Assembly (NCBI GenBank): GCA_947441615.1
Contig: CANEUH010000018.1
Span: 1-64,000, forward strand
Length of the DNA stretch: 64,000 bases
Reading direction: 5' to 3'
Source of the DNA: Bacteriovoracaceae bacterium
GTDB taxonomy: Bacteria; Bdellovibrionota; Bacteriovoracia; Bacteriovoracales; Bacteriovoracaceae
Position 1 is the first letter of the stretch. Every line of letters begins with the position of its first letter. This document shows, in pieces, positions 1-7,681 of this stretch. Under the pieces are notes generated by a model. It was given only the letters and a program-made list of their open reading frames with translations, had not been told where the DNA came from and ran no database searches. A program made the position numbers and the translations under genes.

Positions 1-44
1 GGGGGACGTTTTTCTTTAGGTGGGCGTTTTCTTAAAATATCCAT
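1..44 (-). CDS. 5' end of an unidentified CDS running off the left edge
   Basis: The minus strand carries GGAGAG a few bases before an ATG, followed by an open frame to the window edge. The 14 visible residues begin MDILRKRPPKEKRP and are basic and proline-rich. This gene would be transcribed divergently from the small membrane protein at 164. Too little is visible to name it; the ribosome-binding site and the uninterrupted frame are the only support. Confidence 0.4.
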   Translation of the reverse strand, partial: MDILRKRPPKEKRP

Positions 45-123
45 AAGCTCTCCAACGAATAGATCATGGCTTTACCATAAATCTGGGTTTGGATCGAGCT
101 GTTCAGTAATTAATGGACAGGAG

Positions 124-148
124 TCCAGTCAGAGGGGCTCAGTCTAAA
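124..148 (+). repeat. 25-nt repeat, copy A (possible IS end remnant)
   Basis: These 25 bases match 61026-61050 at 23 of 25 positions in the same orientation; the shared core is AGGGGCTCAGTCTAAA. The copy lies between two divergent genes, and a small inverted repeat (TGGAC, four-base gap, GTCCA) runs into its left edge at about 115-128. The reverse complement resembles terminal repeats of some IS21-type elements, which is an impression from general form only. No transposase is seen next to either copy. Confidence 0.45.
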
Positions 149-163
149 ACTATAATTACAAAC

Positions 164-514
164 ATGAAGCTTGAGCATAAAAAGCAGAAAGTTATTTCAG
201 TTGATAAATTCCTCAAAAGGGTTTTTAAATATTTTTATCTCACTAGCTTCTTAGTTCTCTTTTCCCTTTCCTTGGGAATTATGGGGTATTCAACTTTCGG
301 GAATCTTGATTTTATAGACAGTCTACATATGTCTAGTATGATTCTTACTGGAATGGGCCCAGTGGTTGAAATGAAAACCCAAGAGGCGAAACTTTTCTCC
401 TCTTTCTACGCTCTTTATAGTGGAGTGGCCTTTTTAAGTATTACCGCAGTCTTTTTTGCCCCTATTATTCATCGGCTTTTACACATTCTTCACGTTGAGG
501 ATGATTCAGATTAA
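164..514 (+). CDS. Small two-TM protein with ion-channel-like pore loop
   Basis: A 116-residue inner-membrane protein. A basic N-terminal tail precedes TM1 (about residues 22-43), then a re-entrant-looking segment containing TGMGPV, then TM2, which ends in a His-rich tail. The TM-pore-TM order is like a two-TM potassium channel subunit, but the usual filter TVGYG is absent, so conduction is only a guess. The start was set at 164 because the upstream extension from 113 translates the repeated sequence at 124-148. No good Shine-Dalgarno is visible. It is a single gene with no partner. Function unknown. Confidence 0.65.
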   Translation: MKLEHKKQKVISVDKFLKRVFKYFYLTSFLVLFSLSLGIMGYSTFGNLDFIDSLHMSSMILTGMGPVVEMKTQEAKLFSSFYALYSGVAFLSITAVFFAPIIHRLLHILHVEDDSD

Positions 515-626
515 AAAAGTTGGTTATGGCTAGGCAAAATTTGCCCTTTCCTGTCATCTTGAATATCTGCCTTTTCCCATAAAATTTTTTTGTTGGGAAA
601 AAAATAATTTTATTTATAATAGACTT

Positions 627-1259
627 GTGAAGGTACCAGCAATTGCAAACAAATCTTTTGAAGAATTAAGCAAAAAACCAGAATTTATGGTTATAGTGCA
701 ATTCATTATAGATAAACTTTCAAAGATTCCATTTTCTATGAAAAGAGCAAAAGTGATTCATCAAACCATTGATGAATTTAATAATGAAGTCTTTTCTCAT
801 CCTTTAGTAAAACAATTTAGTCCCTGTAAGTCAGGTTGTTCTGCCTGCTGCCACACACAGGTAAGTGTGACGAGAGATGAAGCTGAGCTACTTGTTCAGC
901 GAATTGCAGATGGGGTTGAAATTAATATTGATCAACTCATTTTGCAGGCGCAAGCAGGTGATGACGCTTCAGATTTTTATAAGTTGGATTATAAAGAGCG
1001 GGGTTGTATTTTTCTTGATGAAAACGGTGCTTGTAAAGTTTATAATGATCGCCCTTCCGTGTGCCGGACGAATGCTGTTTTGGGTGACGCCAGTCAATGT
1101 ATGACCAATGACGGGCATCAACAAGTTAGACTTGTAAAAACGCCTCAATCGGACATGGTTATTTACGCTTCCTTTCTTTATGCTCAGGAAAGTGGCTCAC
1201 TTCCTACTATGGTCTATAAGGTTTTAGATCAAATCAATAATGAAGTGAAGGAGAGTTAG
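627..1259 (+). CDS. YkgJ-family cysteine-cluster protein
   Basis: A 210-residue soluble protein of the YkgJ / CxxCxxCC family, thought to bind a metal or Fe-S cluster. The signature CKSGCSACC lies at about residues 68-76, with further Cys in GCIFL, GACKVY and SVCRTN, the spacing typical of the family. The N-terminal 60 residues are helical. The start is GTG; the upstream region is AT-rich with no strong ribosome-binding site. It stands alone between oppositely oriented neighbours. The family's role is not established; family membership is well supported by the cysteine pattern. Confidence 0.8.
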   Translation: MKVPAIANKSFEELSKKPEFMVIVQFIIDKLSKIPFSMKRAKVIHQTIDEFNNEVFSHPLVKQFSPCKSGCSACCHTQVSVTRDEAELLVQRIADGVEINIDQLILQAQAGDDASDFYKLDYKERGCIFLDENGACKVYNDRPSVCRTNAVLGDASQCMTNDGHQQVRLVKTPQSDMVIYASFLYAQESGSLPTMVYKVLDQINNEVKES

Positions 1260-1276
1260 TCTCCCCACCTTTTTTG

Positions 1277-1708
1277 TTAGAAATTCTTATCCACTTCTCT
1301 CCAACCTTTTAAATGACCAATCAAGATCATAGAGATTGAGGCAAGAATGAGGACTACTGAATGTTCCCATACGCTATAAATGAATAAAATTAGTCCTATT
1401 GATTGAATCACTAAGTTGACTGGATTTAAATGGAGAAGAGCAATTTTTCCCCAAGTCGTTTGCGCCATTTTCTCTGGGTCAACTTCATAAGTCGCTAAAT
1501 AAGCAATGATTCTTCCAAGGACAGGAAATCCCAAGGCCAGAGTCCAATTATTTTCCCACAGATAATAGACAGACCAAATCATACTTGCAGTATCAATAAA
1601 AAGAGATCTCGGGTGAAAATGCTTTAAACTATAAGACTCAAATTTTGATAATCCTGTTTTTGAAAAATGAACAGCAATTTTATTTTGATGAAAAAGATTT
1701 TTTTCCAT
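1277..1708 (-). CDS. Small multi-pass membrane protein, unknown
   Basis: A 143-residue protein with an approximately 35-residue basic, His-containing N-terminus followed by three or four hydrophobic segments (about 37-52, 56-72, 95-112, 114-131). It converges with the YkgJ gene 17 bases away. I recognise no family. A typical ATG start is followed by many lysines, as in an inner-membrane protein with its N-terminus inside. Confidence 0.6.
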   Translation of the reverse strand: MEKNLFHQNKIAVHFSKTGLSKFESYSLKHFHPRSLFIDTASMIWSVYYLWENNWTLALGFPVLGRIIAYLATYEVDPEKMAQTTWGKIALLHLNPVNLVIQSIGLILFIYSVWEHSVVLILASISMILIGHLKGWREVDKNF

Positions 1709-1764
1709 ATTGGCCCCTTTTTTAAGAACAAGATAGAAGAAGCAATCTAGGGGCCAATGAAATC

Positions 1765-2670
1765 TTATAGTTTTACTTGCACTGCTTGAATCTCTCCATC
1801 AATAAACGATAATTTCACTAATTGATTTAGTTTTCTTTCTCCATTTTCAGCTCTTTGTTGAAAAATGATGTGTCCAAAAGCTTTTGTAATGGAAAACTTT
1901 ACGTCATCTAGACTCATCCATGGAGCATGGGCAGATATTTTATATTCTAGCCTTTTTAACACATCGAAAACATTCTCCCCAGACATGCTCATAATTCCTT
2001 GGTGTCCTTCCCTGATAAGTTCCATAAACGGGAAGATTTCTGCTCCCTTGGCACCACTCAACACGAGACAGTCACCTCTTGAGCGAGAGGCAGCTTCTAC
2101 GAGATCAAGCATTTCAGAAGCTTTATTTTGTGGAGCAACGAATCTAACAGTTCGGGGTCGGTTAATATCTAGTTCACTATACTGCTCAATCGTCACGACA
2201 TGAAACTCTTCAGGTAGTGTATTCAAGATACAATTCATAAGAGTTGTTTTACCTGATCCCGCGTTACCACCTACAATAAATGATTGATCCGTTTGAATAA
2301 GATTTCTTAGGTAGACCATCTGTTTTTCGTCCATCGCTCCCCACTCCAAAAGTTTTTCAAGTCCAAAACTTTGTGAAGGTTTTTTCCAGATTCGAATAAA
2401 TGGACCATTTAATGCGAGTGGTGGAAGAGCTATAAAAACGAGAATATGACCCGGTAACAATACTTCTGCCGTCAGCGCGTCTTGATTAGATGAGAATCTC
2501 ATTAATTCTTGACTAAGCTTTTCTAGTTCTTGAGGCTTAAAGTTTGGCCCCTTCTTGATTCCTGACTTCCCAGCAATAAGTGAATCTGATGAATGATCAA
2601 TGATGATTTCAAAGACATTTTTATCGAGAATAAATTTTTTAATTGGTCCCCAGTTAATACTTTTTTTCAT
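1765..2670 (-). CDS. Orphan VirB11/CpaF-type secretion ATPase
   Basis: A 301-residue P-loop ATPase of the type II/IV secretion family (CpaF/TadA-VirB11 branch). Walker A is GNAGSGKTTLMN at about residues 135-146; an Asp-box region (VVTIEQYSELD), a degenerate Walker B region (RGDCLVLSGAK) and the His-box area (GHQGIMSM) follow. The usual acidic LGE of Walker B reads LSGA, so catalysis may be weak. GGAGG five bases upstream fixes the start at 2670 rather than the longer frame from 2688. No secretin or pilin is adjacent; a LuxR-type regulator lies just upstream on the same strand. A second family member lies in the Tad operon at 37.9 kb. Confidence 0.8.
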   Translation of the reverse strand: MKKSINWGPIKKFILDKNVFEIIIDHSSDSLIAGKSGIKKGPNFKPQELEKLSQELMRFSSNQDALTAEVLLPGHILVFIALPPLALNGPFIRIWKKPSQSFGLEKLLEWGAMDEKQMVYLRNLIQTDQSFIVGGNAGSGKTTLMNCILNTLPEEFHVVTIEQYSELDINRPRTVRFVAPQNKASEMLDLVEAASRSRGDCLVLSGAKGAEIFPFMELIREGHQGIMSMSGENVFDVLKRLEYKISAHAPWMSLDDVKFSITKAFGHIIFQQRAENGERKLNQLVKLSFIDGEIQAVQVKL

Positions 2671-2729
2671 AAATACCTCCGGAATCAAATGGTGCCATAG
2701 CTTGATGATTTAGGAACCTAGGCGACTGC

Positions 2730-3062
2730 CTAGGGGATGAGTTTTTCTTTGAGTGCAAAGCTCACAGCTTCAGTTCTAGATGACGTATTTGTCTTTCGAA
2801 AAATTCCTTGAAGATGGAATTGTACTGTTTTGACACTTATATCTAAAGCTGAAGCAATTTCAGGATTTGTAAATCCATTGGATACATGTTGCAGAATTTC
2901 AGTCTCACGAACAGTAAGAATAGTTTCAGTTTTATGTATAATGGTCAGCTTTTTTAGTCTTCTTGCTACGTCTTTCGCGACCCAGACAGCACTCAAAGAA
3001 TGCGCGCGTTCAAGTTTTTGAACCAAGAGAAGAATTGTTTCTTTAGTCGTTTTATCCATCAT
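2730..3062 (-). CDS. Short LuxR/GerE-type DNA-binding regulator
   Basis: A 110-residue protein whose C-terminal 65 residues form a LuxR-type helix-turn-helix (LTVRETEILQHVSNGFTN, then IASALDISVKTVQFHLQ). The N-terminal 45 residues are too short for a receiver domain, so it is a stand-alone regulator or one controlled by a partner. It lies 59 bases upstream of the orphan secretion ATPase on the same strand and may be co-transcribed with it. Targets unknown. Confidence 0.85.
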   Translation of the reverse strand: MMDKTTKETILLLVQKLERAHSLSAVWVAKDVARRLKKLTIIHKTETILTVRETEILQHVSNGFTNPEIASALDISVKTVQFHLQGIFRKTNTSSRTEAVSFALKEKLIP

Positions 3063-3122
3063 ATAATAGTATCCACTATGCCTTATGAAAGAAAGAGAAT
3101 CGATAGGAGTTTTCTTGATTAA

Positions 3123-3329
3123 AATGCCCTAATAAATAAAAATGAAAACGTCCTATTAAACGAAATTAAAGAAGATGTTCCATTATGGAACATCTGTCAT
3201 CCTTCACTAGAGCATTTTATACCACTTATTTACGCCTATGGGGCCAGTGACCAATTACAAGCACCAGAATTTATATTTGAAGGCTTTCAAATGGGGTCAT
3301 TATCAATGAGATCTATTTTATTTCATTGA
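3123..3329 (+). pseudogene. C-terminal remnant of a YgiD/LigB-type extradiol dioxygenase
   Basis: An open frame of 68 codons with no start codon. Its translation includes NICHPSLEHFIPLIYAYGA and, near the end, FEGFQMGSLSMRS, which match the conserved C-terminus of the 4,5-DOPA dioxygenase / LigB family (HPTPEHFLPLL ... SMRS). The family is normally about 260 residues, so roughly three quarters is gone. The frame is closed upstream by TAA at 3120-3122, and the regulator gene at 2730-3062 occupies the space beyond. It explains most of the otherwise gene-free 3063-3397 interval. Confidence 0.7.
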
Positions 3330-3397
3330 TTTTAAATTTCTTTTGTACCGATAATGTTTTTGTGTCTTAATTCAAAGGGTTAAAGAGGATTTATCAC

Positions 3398-4117
3398 TTG
3401 AAAAAAAACTTGATCTTGATCCCGATGTACAATGAGGAAAGAAGATTAAACAGTGATTTGATCATTAAATCATTGGGGATCACAGACATTGTCGCCATTG
3501 ACGATGGTTCAAGCGACGGTACTTTAAAAAGGCTTAAAGAACTTTCTCATTTATCTGGGTTTAAAATTTTAAGCTCAAAAAATAATCTTGGTAAAGGCAA
3601 TGTTCTCCAGTGGGCATTTCAAGAATTATTAAAAGAAATAGATTTGTCTCAATATGAATGGATAGGATATTGGGATGCTGATTTTTCCGCTCCAATAGAT
3701 GAATTATTGCTAATGATTGATTACTCAAAAAATATTCAAAATTGCCAGGTCGTTTGGGCTTCTCGGATGGAAAAAAACAACGCAAAGATTAATCGACGAT
3801 GGGTGCGATTCGTACTTGGTCGCTTATTTAATTTAGTGTCTAGTTTTCTTCTGCGCCACAAGCTTTACGACAGTCAATGTGGTGCCAAGATATTTTCTTC
3901 GGCCGCCGCCAAAATTGCTTTTTCAAATCCATTTATTTCAAGGTGGCTTTTTGATTTAGAGATTTTCTTGAGATTAATGCAAACTGGCGCCATTTCAGTC
4001 CACGAGTACCCGATATCCAAATGGAGTCATGTTAAGGGGTCCAAAGTTTCTCTATTATGGGATGGTGGTAAGGTCCTGATAGATCTTGTTAAAATTCGCT
4101 TTAAATATATCAAATAG
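3398..4117 (+). CDS. Family 2 glycosyltransferase (polyprenyl-phosphate sugar type)
   Basis: A 239-residue GT-A fold enzyme. Visible motifs are PMYNEERRL at the N-terminus, AIDDGSSDGT (nucleotide site), NLGKGNVLQWAF and the DXD-like WDADFSAP that binds metal and nucleotide sugar. The order and length are those of dolichyl-phosphate glucosyl/mannosyltransferase-like enzymes that load a sugar on a lipid carrier; the substrate cannot be read from sequence. No TM segment is present. The start is TTG with AGAGGA eight bases upstream. It is a single gene downstream of the dioxygenase remnant. Confidence 0.8.
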   Translation: MKKNLILIPMYNEERRLNSDLIIKSLGITDIVAIDDGSSDGTLKRLKELSHLSGFKILSSKNNLGKGNVLQWAFQELLKEIDLSQYEWIGYWDADFSAPIDELLLMIDYSKNIQNCQVVWASRMEKNNAKINRRWVRFVLGRLFNLVSSFLLRHKLYDSQCGAKIFSSAAAKIAFSNPFISRWLFDLEIFLRLMQTGAISVHEYPISKWSHVKGSKVSLLWDGGKVLIDLVKIRFKYIK

Positions 4118-4189
4118 TTTGTGCATTAAATTTTTCTATTTAAATTGTCGATAAAAACCTACAACCAGTAATTTCACAGGACGTGTTTT

Positions 4190-4888
4190 ATGAGGATGGA
4201 TTCTTTAAGGTATTTAAATCCTTCAAATTTCATAGAACTTTTTTCAACGGCTTCTCTCTATGGAGGATGCCTCTGGCAGTCTCATGAGATGGGCCAAAAA
4301 AATGTGAATGAGATCGTAAGTATTTTTATTTGTCAGATTGATAATACCTTAACAATACACTGTAAAAATAATCTTGAGGTTCATTATGATCATGCCCTTT
4401 TTGTGAAACTAAATTATAGAAGTCTTCTTTTTCGTTTAAGGCCCGGAGATTACAAAATTGAGGGGCCGATCCTTATTTGTAGAATGCCGGAGAAAATGAT
4501 TGGACTTGAAAGACGCCCGGGGGGTGACAGATTTCTTTTACCCAGTGTTTTAGACATTTCTGTTTCGTTAAAAAAAATGGAACGTTATTTTGGAGAAATC
4601 ACTTTTGAACTTGAACTCAGGGTCATCGATGTCTCAGAGCAGGGATTAGGCGTCACAGTCACAATGTTTAATAAGCATATTTTTAAGCATCATGATCGAT
4701 TTAATATTTACTCTATTGATAACAAATCCCTCAAACGACCGATTACTGGAGTCATTTGTTATATGAATTCAAAAGGCCCAGGATTGAAAACAGGGGGTGT
4801 TCGACTGGGTTTGAAGCTCCATTCTCCCTTGGATTCGGAAACTTTTAATTACCTTAAGAAAAAGGGTCACCGAGTACTCCATGCCTAG
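4190..4888 (+). CDS. PilZ-like domain protein
   Basis: A 232-residue cytosolic protein. Residues 1-100 form a beta-rich YcgR-N-like part. Residues 108-152 carry an Arg pair (R108, R109, then R114) and DVSEQGLG (147-154), the two halves of a PilZ c-di-GMP site (RxxxR and D/NxSxxG), though the first half has an extra residue. The remainder resembles the closing beta strands of PilZ (GVRLGLKLHSPL). It may therefore respond to c-di-GMP. No operon partner. The family call is moderately secure. Confidence 0.6.
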   Translation: MRMDSLRYLNPSNFIELFSTASLYGGCLWQSHEMGQKNVNEIVSIFICQIDNTLTIHCKNNLEVHYDHALFVKLNYRSLLFRLRPGDYKIEGPILICRMPEKMIGLERRPGGDRFLLPSVLDISVSLKKMERYFGEITFELELRVIDVSEQGLGVTVTMFNKHIFKHHDRFNIYSIDNKSLKRPITGVICYMNSKGPGLKTGGVRLGLKLHSPLDSETFNYLKKKGHRVLHA

Positions 4889-5004
4889 CTTAAAAACATT
4901 TTAACTCTCTGCAAAATAAGCAGAAGTCTATAGCTTAACTCCTGCAAGCTCTGTTAGGATAAACATGACATATATCATATAGTTAATAACGATGAGGAGT
5001 TGTT

Positions 5005-5706
5005 ATGGATATCGCTCTTTTTACTCAAGAAGGTCTAGTCATGATCCTTCGTTGGGTTCACTTTTTTGCTGGGGTTGTTTGGATTGGACACCTTTATTAT
5101 TTAAATTTTGTACAAGGTGCATTCATGCCAGAAGTAGAAGCTGGTGTTAAGAACAACGTGTTTGCAAAACTTGTTCCTAAAGTCATGCTGTGGTTCCGTT
5201 ATGGTGCTCTTTTTACTTTCCTATCTGGTGTAGCGATGCTGGCATTGGCCGGCCATGAGTTGAAATCTGATTTCTTCCAAACTCCATACGGAATCTATAT
5301 TTATACTGGGGCCCTTCTTGGGACAATCATGTTTCTCAACGTTTGGTTTGTGATTTGGCCTCGTCAGAAAATTTTAATTGCAAACGGACAAACTGTTCTT
5401 GCTGGAGGAGCTGCAAATCCAGAAGCAGCTAAGGTTGCTCCTGAGGCCCTTCTTGCATCACGAACAAATGTCCTTTTCTCAATTCCAATGTTGTTCTTTA
5501 TGGGAGCTTGTAGACACTTAGGCCTCACTATTCCAGAAGGCTTTAGTCCTGCAGCTGTTTTAGGTGTTGTGACTCTTGTTATCTTAGCGTTAGAGTTAAA
5601 TGCACTAAAAGGAAAACTAGGACCTATGACAACAGTCAGAGGTGTTATCCACTGCGGAGTTGGACTTCTAGTTGTTCTTTATGCACTTATTGAGGTTATC
5701 GTTTAA
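5005..5706 (+). CDS. PuuD-type integral membrane protein
   Basis: A 233-residue protein with about six hydrophobic segments. The opening RWVHFFAGVVWIGHLYYLNF has the His-containing signature of the membrane domain found at the N-terminus of urate hydroxylase PuuD. A further RHLG motif lies near residue 172. In PuuD the membrane domain is fused to a C-terminal cytochrome c; here the cytochrome is the next gene, sharing one base at the stop/start junction. A clear GAGGAG site lies seven bases before the start. The likely role is a heme-linked redox step at the inner membrane; urate as substrate is not implied. Confidence 0.7.
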   Translation: MDIALFTQEGLVMILRWVHFFAGVVWIGHLYYLNFVQGAFMPEVEAGVKNNVFAKLVPKVMLWFRYGALFTFLSGVAMLALAGHELKSDFFQTPYGIYIYTGALLGTIMFLNVWFVIWPRQKILIANGQTVLAGGAANPEAAKVAPEALLASRTNVLFSIPMLFFMGACRHLGLTIPEGFSPAAVLGVVTLVILALELNALKGKLGPMTTVRGVIHCGVGLLVVLYALIEVIV

Positions 5707-6044
5707 TGATCTTTAAATTGTTGGGGGCCTTTTTGGGCTCCCTTCTTTTTTCTATGTCCGTTTTTGCGAACCCTTCCATTGAGAAGGGTCGAAAGCTCTA
5801 CATCGCTAATTGTCTTAGATGTCACAATAAAGATCCTAACTTGAAGGGATCGATTGGCCCAGAAATCGTTGATGCCCCGCTTGAAGTCATGTACTCAAAA
5901 ATTATGACGGGTAAATACCCTCAACCTCTTCCTAAAGGATTTGTTCCCAAAAGAAAGAGTAGTGCCATGGCGAAGATTCCTAAATTAAAAGACGATATCC
6001 CTTCTATTTGGGCCTACGTTCAGTCATTAAAAAAGAAAAAGTAA
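5706..6044 (+). CDS. Secreted mono-heme cytochrome c
   Basis: A 112-residue class I cytochrome c. A signal peptide (about residues 1-21, ending SVFA) is followed by the heme site NCLRCHNKD (CxxCH, residues 36-40). A downstream Met in SSAMAKIP is the probable sixth ligand, and the C-terminal helix reads IPSIWAYVQSL. It overlaps the PuuD-type gene by one base, so the two are translationally coupled and the proteins probably transfer electrons to each other in the periplasm. Confidence 0.88.
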   Translation: MIFKLLGAFLGSLLFSMSVFANPSIEKGRKLYIANCLRCHNKDPNLKGSIGPEIVDAPLEVMYSKIMTGKYPQPLPKGFVPKRKSSAMAKIPKLKDDIPSIWAYVQSLKKKK

Positions 6045-6045
6045 T

Positions 6046-6822
6046 TTAGAGTTTCCACTTCAAAAAATATCGAGATGTTGATGGGATCTTTCTTATAACT
6101 TCAATCCCTTTAAAAATTTGTTTTTTTTCTAGTTTATCAATCTTATAAGAGCTCATTAATCTTTCAAATTCATCATTACATCCATTAACTGAAGAACTCG
6201 TTTCATTTAAGAAGGCCGATAGTATTTTTCTTTCCTGGTCTTCAAGGGGCCCAGAAAGTAAGAGTGGAATATAAAACTCGGTGTCTAAAGAGCGAATTTG
6301 ATTTTCTAAAGCCTCTTCTTCGGCCAAACTTAAAAATGTGTCAAAAATTTTTGATTTATTCTTTTTTGTCTGATTCACTTGTATATCTTCACCTGCCTGT
6401 CCAGTAGCAATAAAAATTTCATCTGTTCCATTGTCTTGGTAATCATCTTTCTTCTTATGAAGTTTGATTGAAATAGCATCTGCACCTAAAGGTAGCTGAC
6501 CACTGCAGACAAAACTTGATATCTGTATAAGGCCAGGATTCGAATCTTCATCATAAATGACATTTAAGTATTGATTAACTCTAGCATCCGGTACATTTTG
6601 AAAGTCTACAGACAGGGTGCTGACTTCGACAGAGCCATTTATGTGATCACTATAGCGTCCAGCAACTCCTAATTGGTTCTTAATTTCATAACCAGACTTT
6701 TTATCCGAAAAGTAAAAAGGTAGATTCACTTCTTTTGGTATCGTTAATAATGATGGAAGTTCTGAACGAGCAGAATTCATAAAACTTAGGCAAAGAACAA
6801 ATCCAATGAGAAAATGAATCAT
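6046..6822 (-). CDS. Secreted protein, unknown
   Basis: A 258-residue protein with a signal peptide (about residues 1-20, ending ARS). The mature part is acidic and mixed alpha/beta with two cysteines that could pair (SFVCSG and NGCNDE). Its end is one base from the end of the cytochrome gene, so the two converge. I recognise no family. Confidence 0.6.
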   Translation of the reverse strand: MIHFLIGFVLCLSFMNSARSELPSLLTIPKEVNLPFYFSDKKSGYEIKNQLGVAGRYSDHINGSVEVSTLSVDFQNVPDARVNQYLNVIYDEDSNPGLIQISSFVCSGQLPLGADAISIKLHKKKDDYQDNGTDEIFIATGQAGEDIQVNQTKKNKSKIFDTFLSLAEEEALENQIRSLDTEFYIPLLLSGPLEDQERKILSAFLNETSSSVNGCNDEFERLMSSYKIDKLEKKQIFKGIEVIRKIPSTSRYFLKWKL

Positions 6823-6989
6823 AAGTCTCCCAAGTAGTGATGTGAGATATTACTATTGATGCCTATAGGAAGTGAGGGGTCCTGAAACTTATTCCCCTCG
6901 GCACTTTTTAGTGTCTAATTTTTTGACGGCCAAAGCCTTTAGGGTCAAAATAGATTCAGTTCAAAAAATGTAATGATTAAGGATAAAAA

Positions 6990-7622
6990 ATGGCCCAATT
7001 CATCGATATTATGCTTCACCTTGACCAGCATCTTGTCTCTTGGCTTGCTCTCTTTGGGCCCTGGATTTATGTTCTGATGTTTTTAGTGATCTTTTGTGAA
7101 ACTGGTCTGGTGGTGACTCCATTTCTTCCAGGAGATTCACTCCTTTTTGCTTTAGGTGCGTTTTCTGCCCTCGAGAATGGGTTAAATGTGTGGACGCTCC
7201 TTGTGAGTTTAACGATCGCCGGAATTTTAGGAGATACAGTTAATTATCACATTGGGAAATACTTGGGACCCAAGGTCTTTAAACAGGATAGTCGCTTCTT
7301 TAAGATGGATTATTTAGTTCAAACACAAAGTTTTTATACTCGCTGGGGTGCTTTTACCATTGTCGCCGCTAGATTTGCTCCGATTGTGAGAACTTTTGCT
7401 CCATTCGTAGCTGGTATTGGGTCTATGAATTATAAAAAATTCCTCGCCTATAATGTCTTTGGGGCGATAGCGTGGGTTTTTACTTTCATCTTAGCGGGTC
7501 ATTTTTTTGGTAATATTCCAGTCATCAAAAGAAATTTCACGATCGTTATTTTTGGTGTCATTTTTGTTTCAATCCTCCCTATGTTAATCCCTTGGATTCA
7601 GAGTAGACTTAAAAAAACTTAG
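6990..7622 (+). CDS. DedA-family membrane protein
   Basis: A 210-residue inner-membrane protein of the DedA/VTT (SNARE-associated) family. It shows the family signatures FLPGDSLLFALGAF (about residues 45-58), GDTVNYHIGKYLG and, in the amphipathic region, FAPIVRTFAPFVAGIG, which carries the functionally important Arg. Family members are linked to undecaprenyl-phosphate or phospholipid flipping and to proton-driven membrane homeostasis. Length and the five or six hydrophobic segments are normal. AAGGA precedes the start. Fifty-two bases separate it from the photolyase pair, which could be co-transcribed. Confidence 0.9.
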   Translation: MAQFIDIMLHLDQHLVSWLALFGPWIYVLMFLVIFCETGLVVTPFLPGDSLLFALGAFSALENGLNVWTLLVSLTIAGILGDTVNYHIGKYLGPKVFKQDSRFFKMDYLVQTQSFYTRWGAFTIVAARFAPIVRTFAPFVAGIGSMNYKKFLAYNVFGAIAWVFTFILAGHFFGNIPVIKRNFTIVIFGVIFVSILPMLIPWIQSRLKKT

Positions 7623-7651
7623 ACAATAGAGATCTCAATGCTTCAAAGCTT

Positions 7652-7681
7652 CTTTTATGACCTAAACTTGGGTCATGAAAG
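7652..7681 (+). promoter_or_regulatory. Stem-loop enclosing the photolyase start codon
   Basis: CTTTTATGACC (7652-7662) pairs with GGTCATGAAAG (7671-7681) as an 11-pair stem with a single G-U wobble and an eight-base loop. The ATG of the downstream photolyase (7675-7677) lies inside the 3' arm. No T-run follows, so it is not a normal terminator, and no clear Shine-Dalgarno is present. It could gate translation or, as DNA, act as an operator palindrome. Confidence 0.5.

Noticed and set aside
533..550. GGCAAATTTGCC-like stem after the first membrane gene
   Set aside because: Short stem followed by CTTTCC, not a T-tract; insufficient for a terminator call.
6911..6927. 17-base motif GTGTCTAAT-TTTTGAC shared with 11140-11156
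   Set aside because: Sixteen of 17 matches in AT-rich intergenic DNA is expected several times by chance in 64 kb, so it is not reported as a regulatory site.
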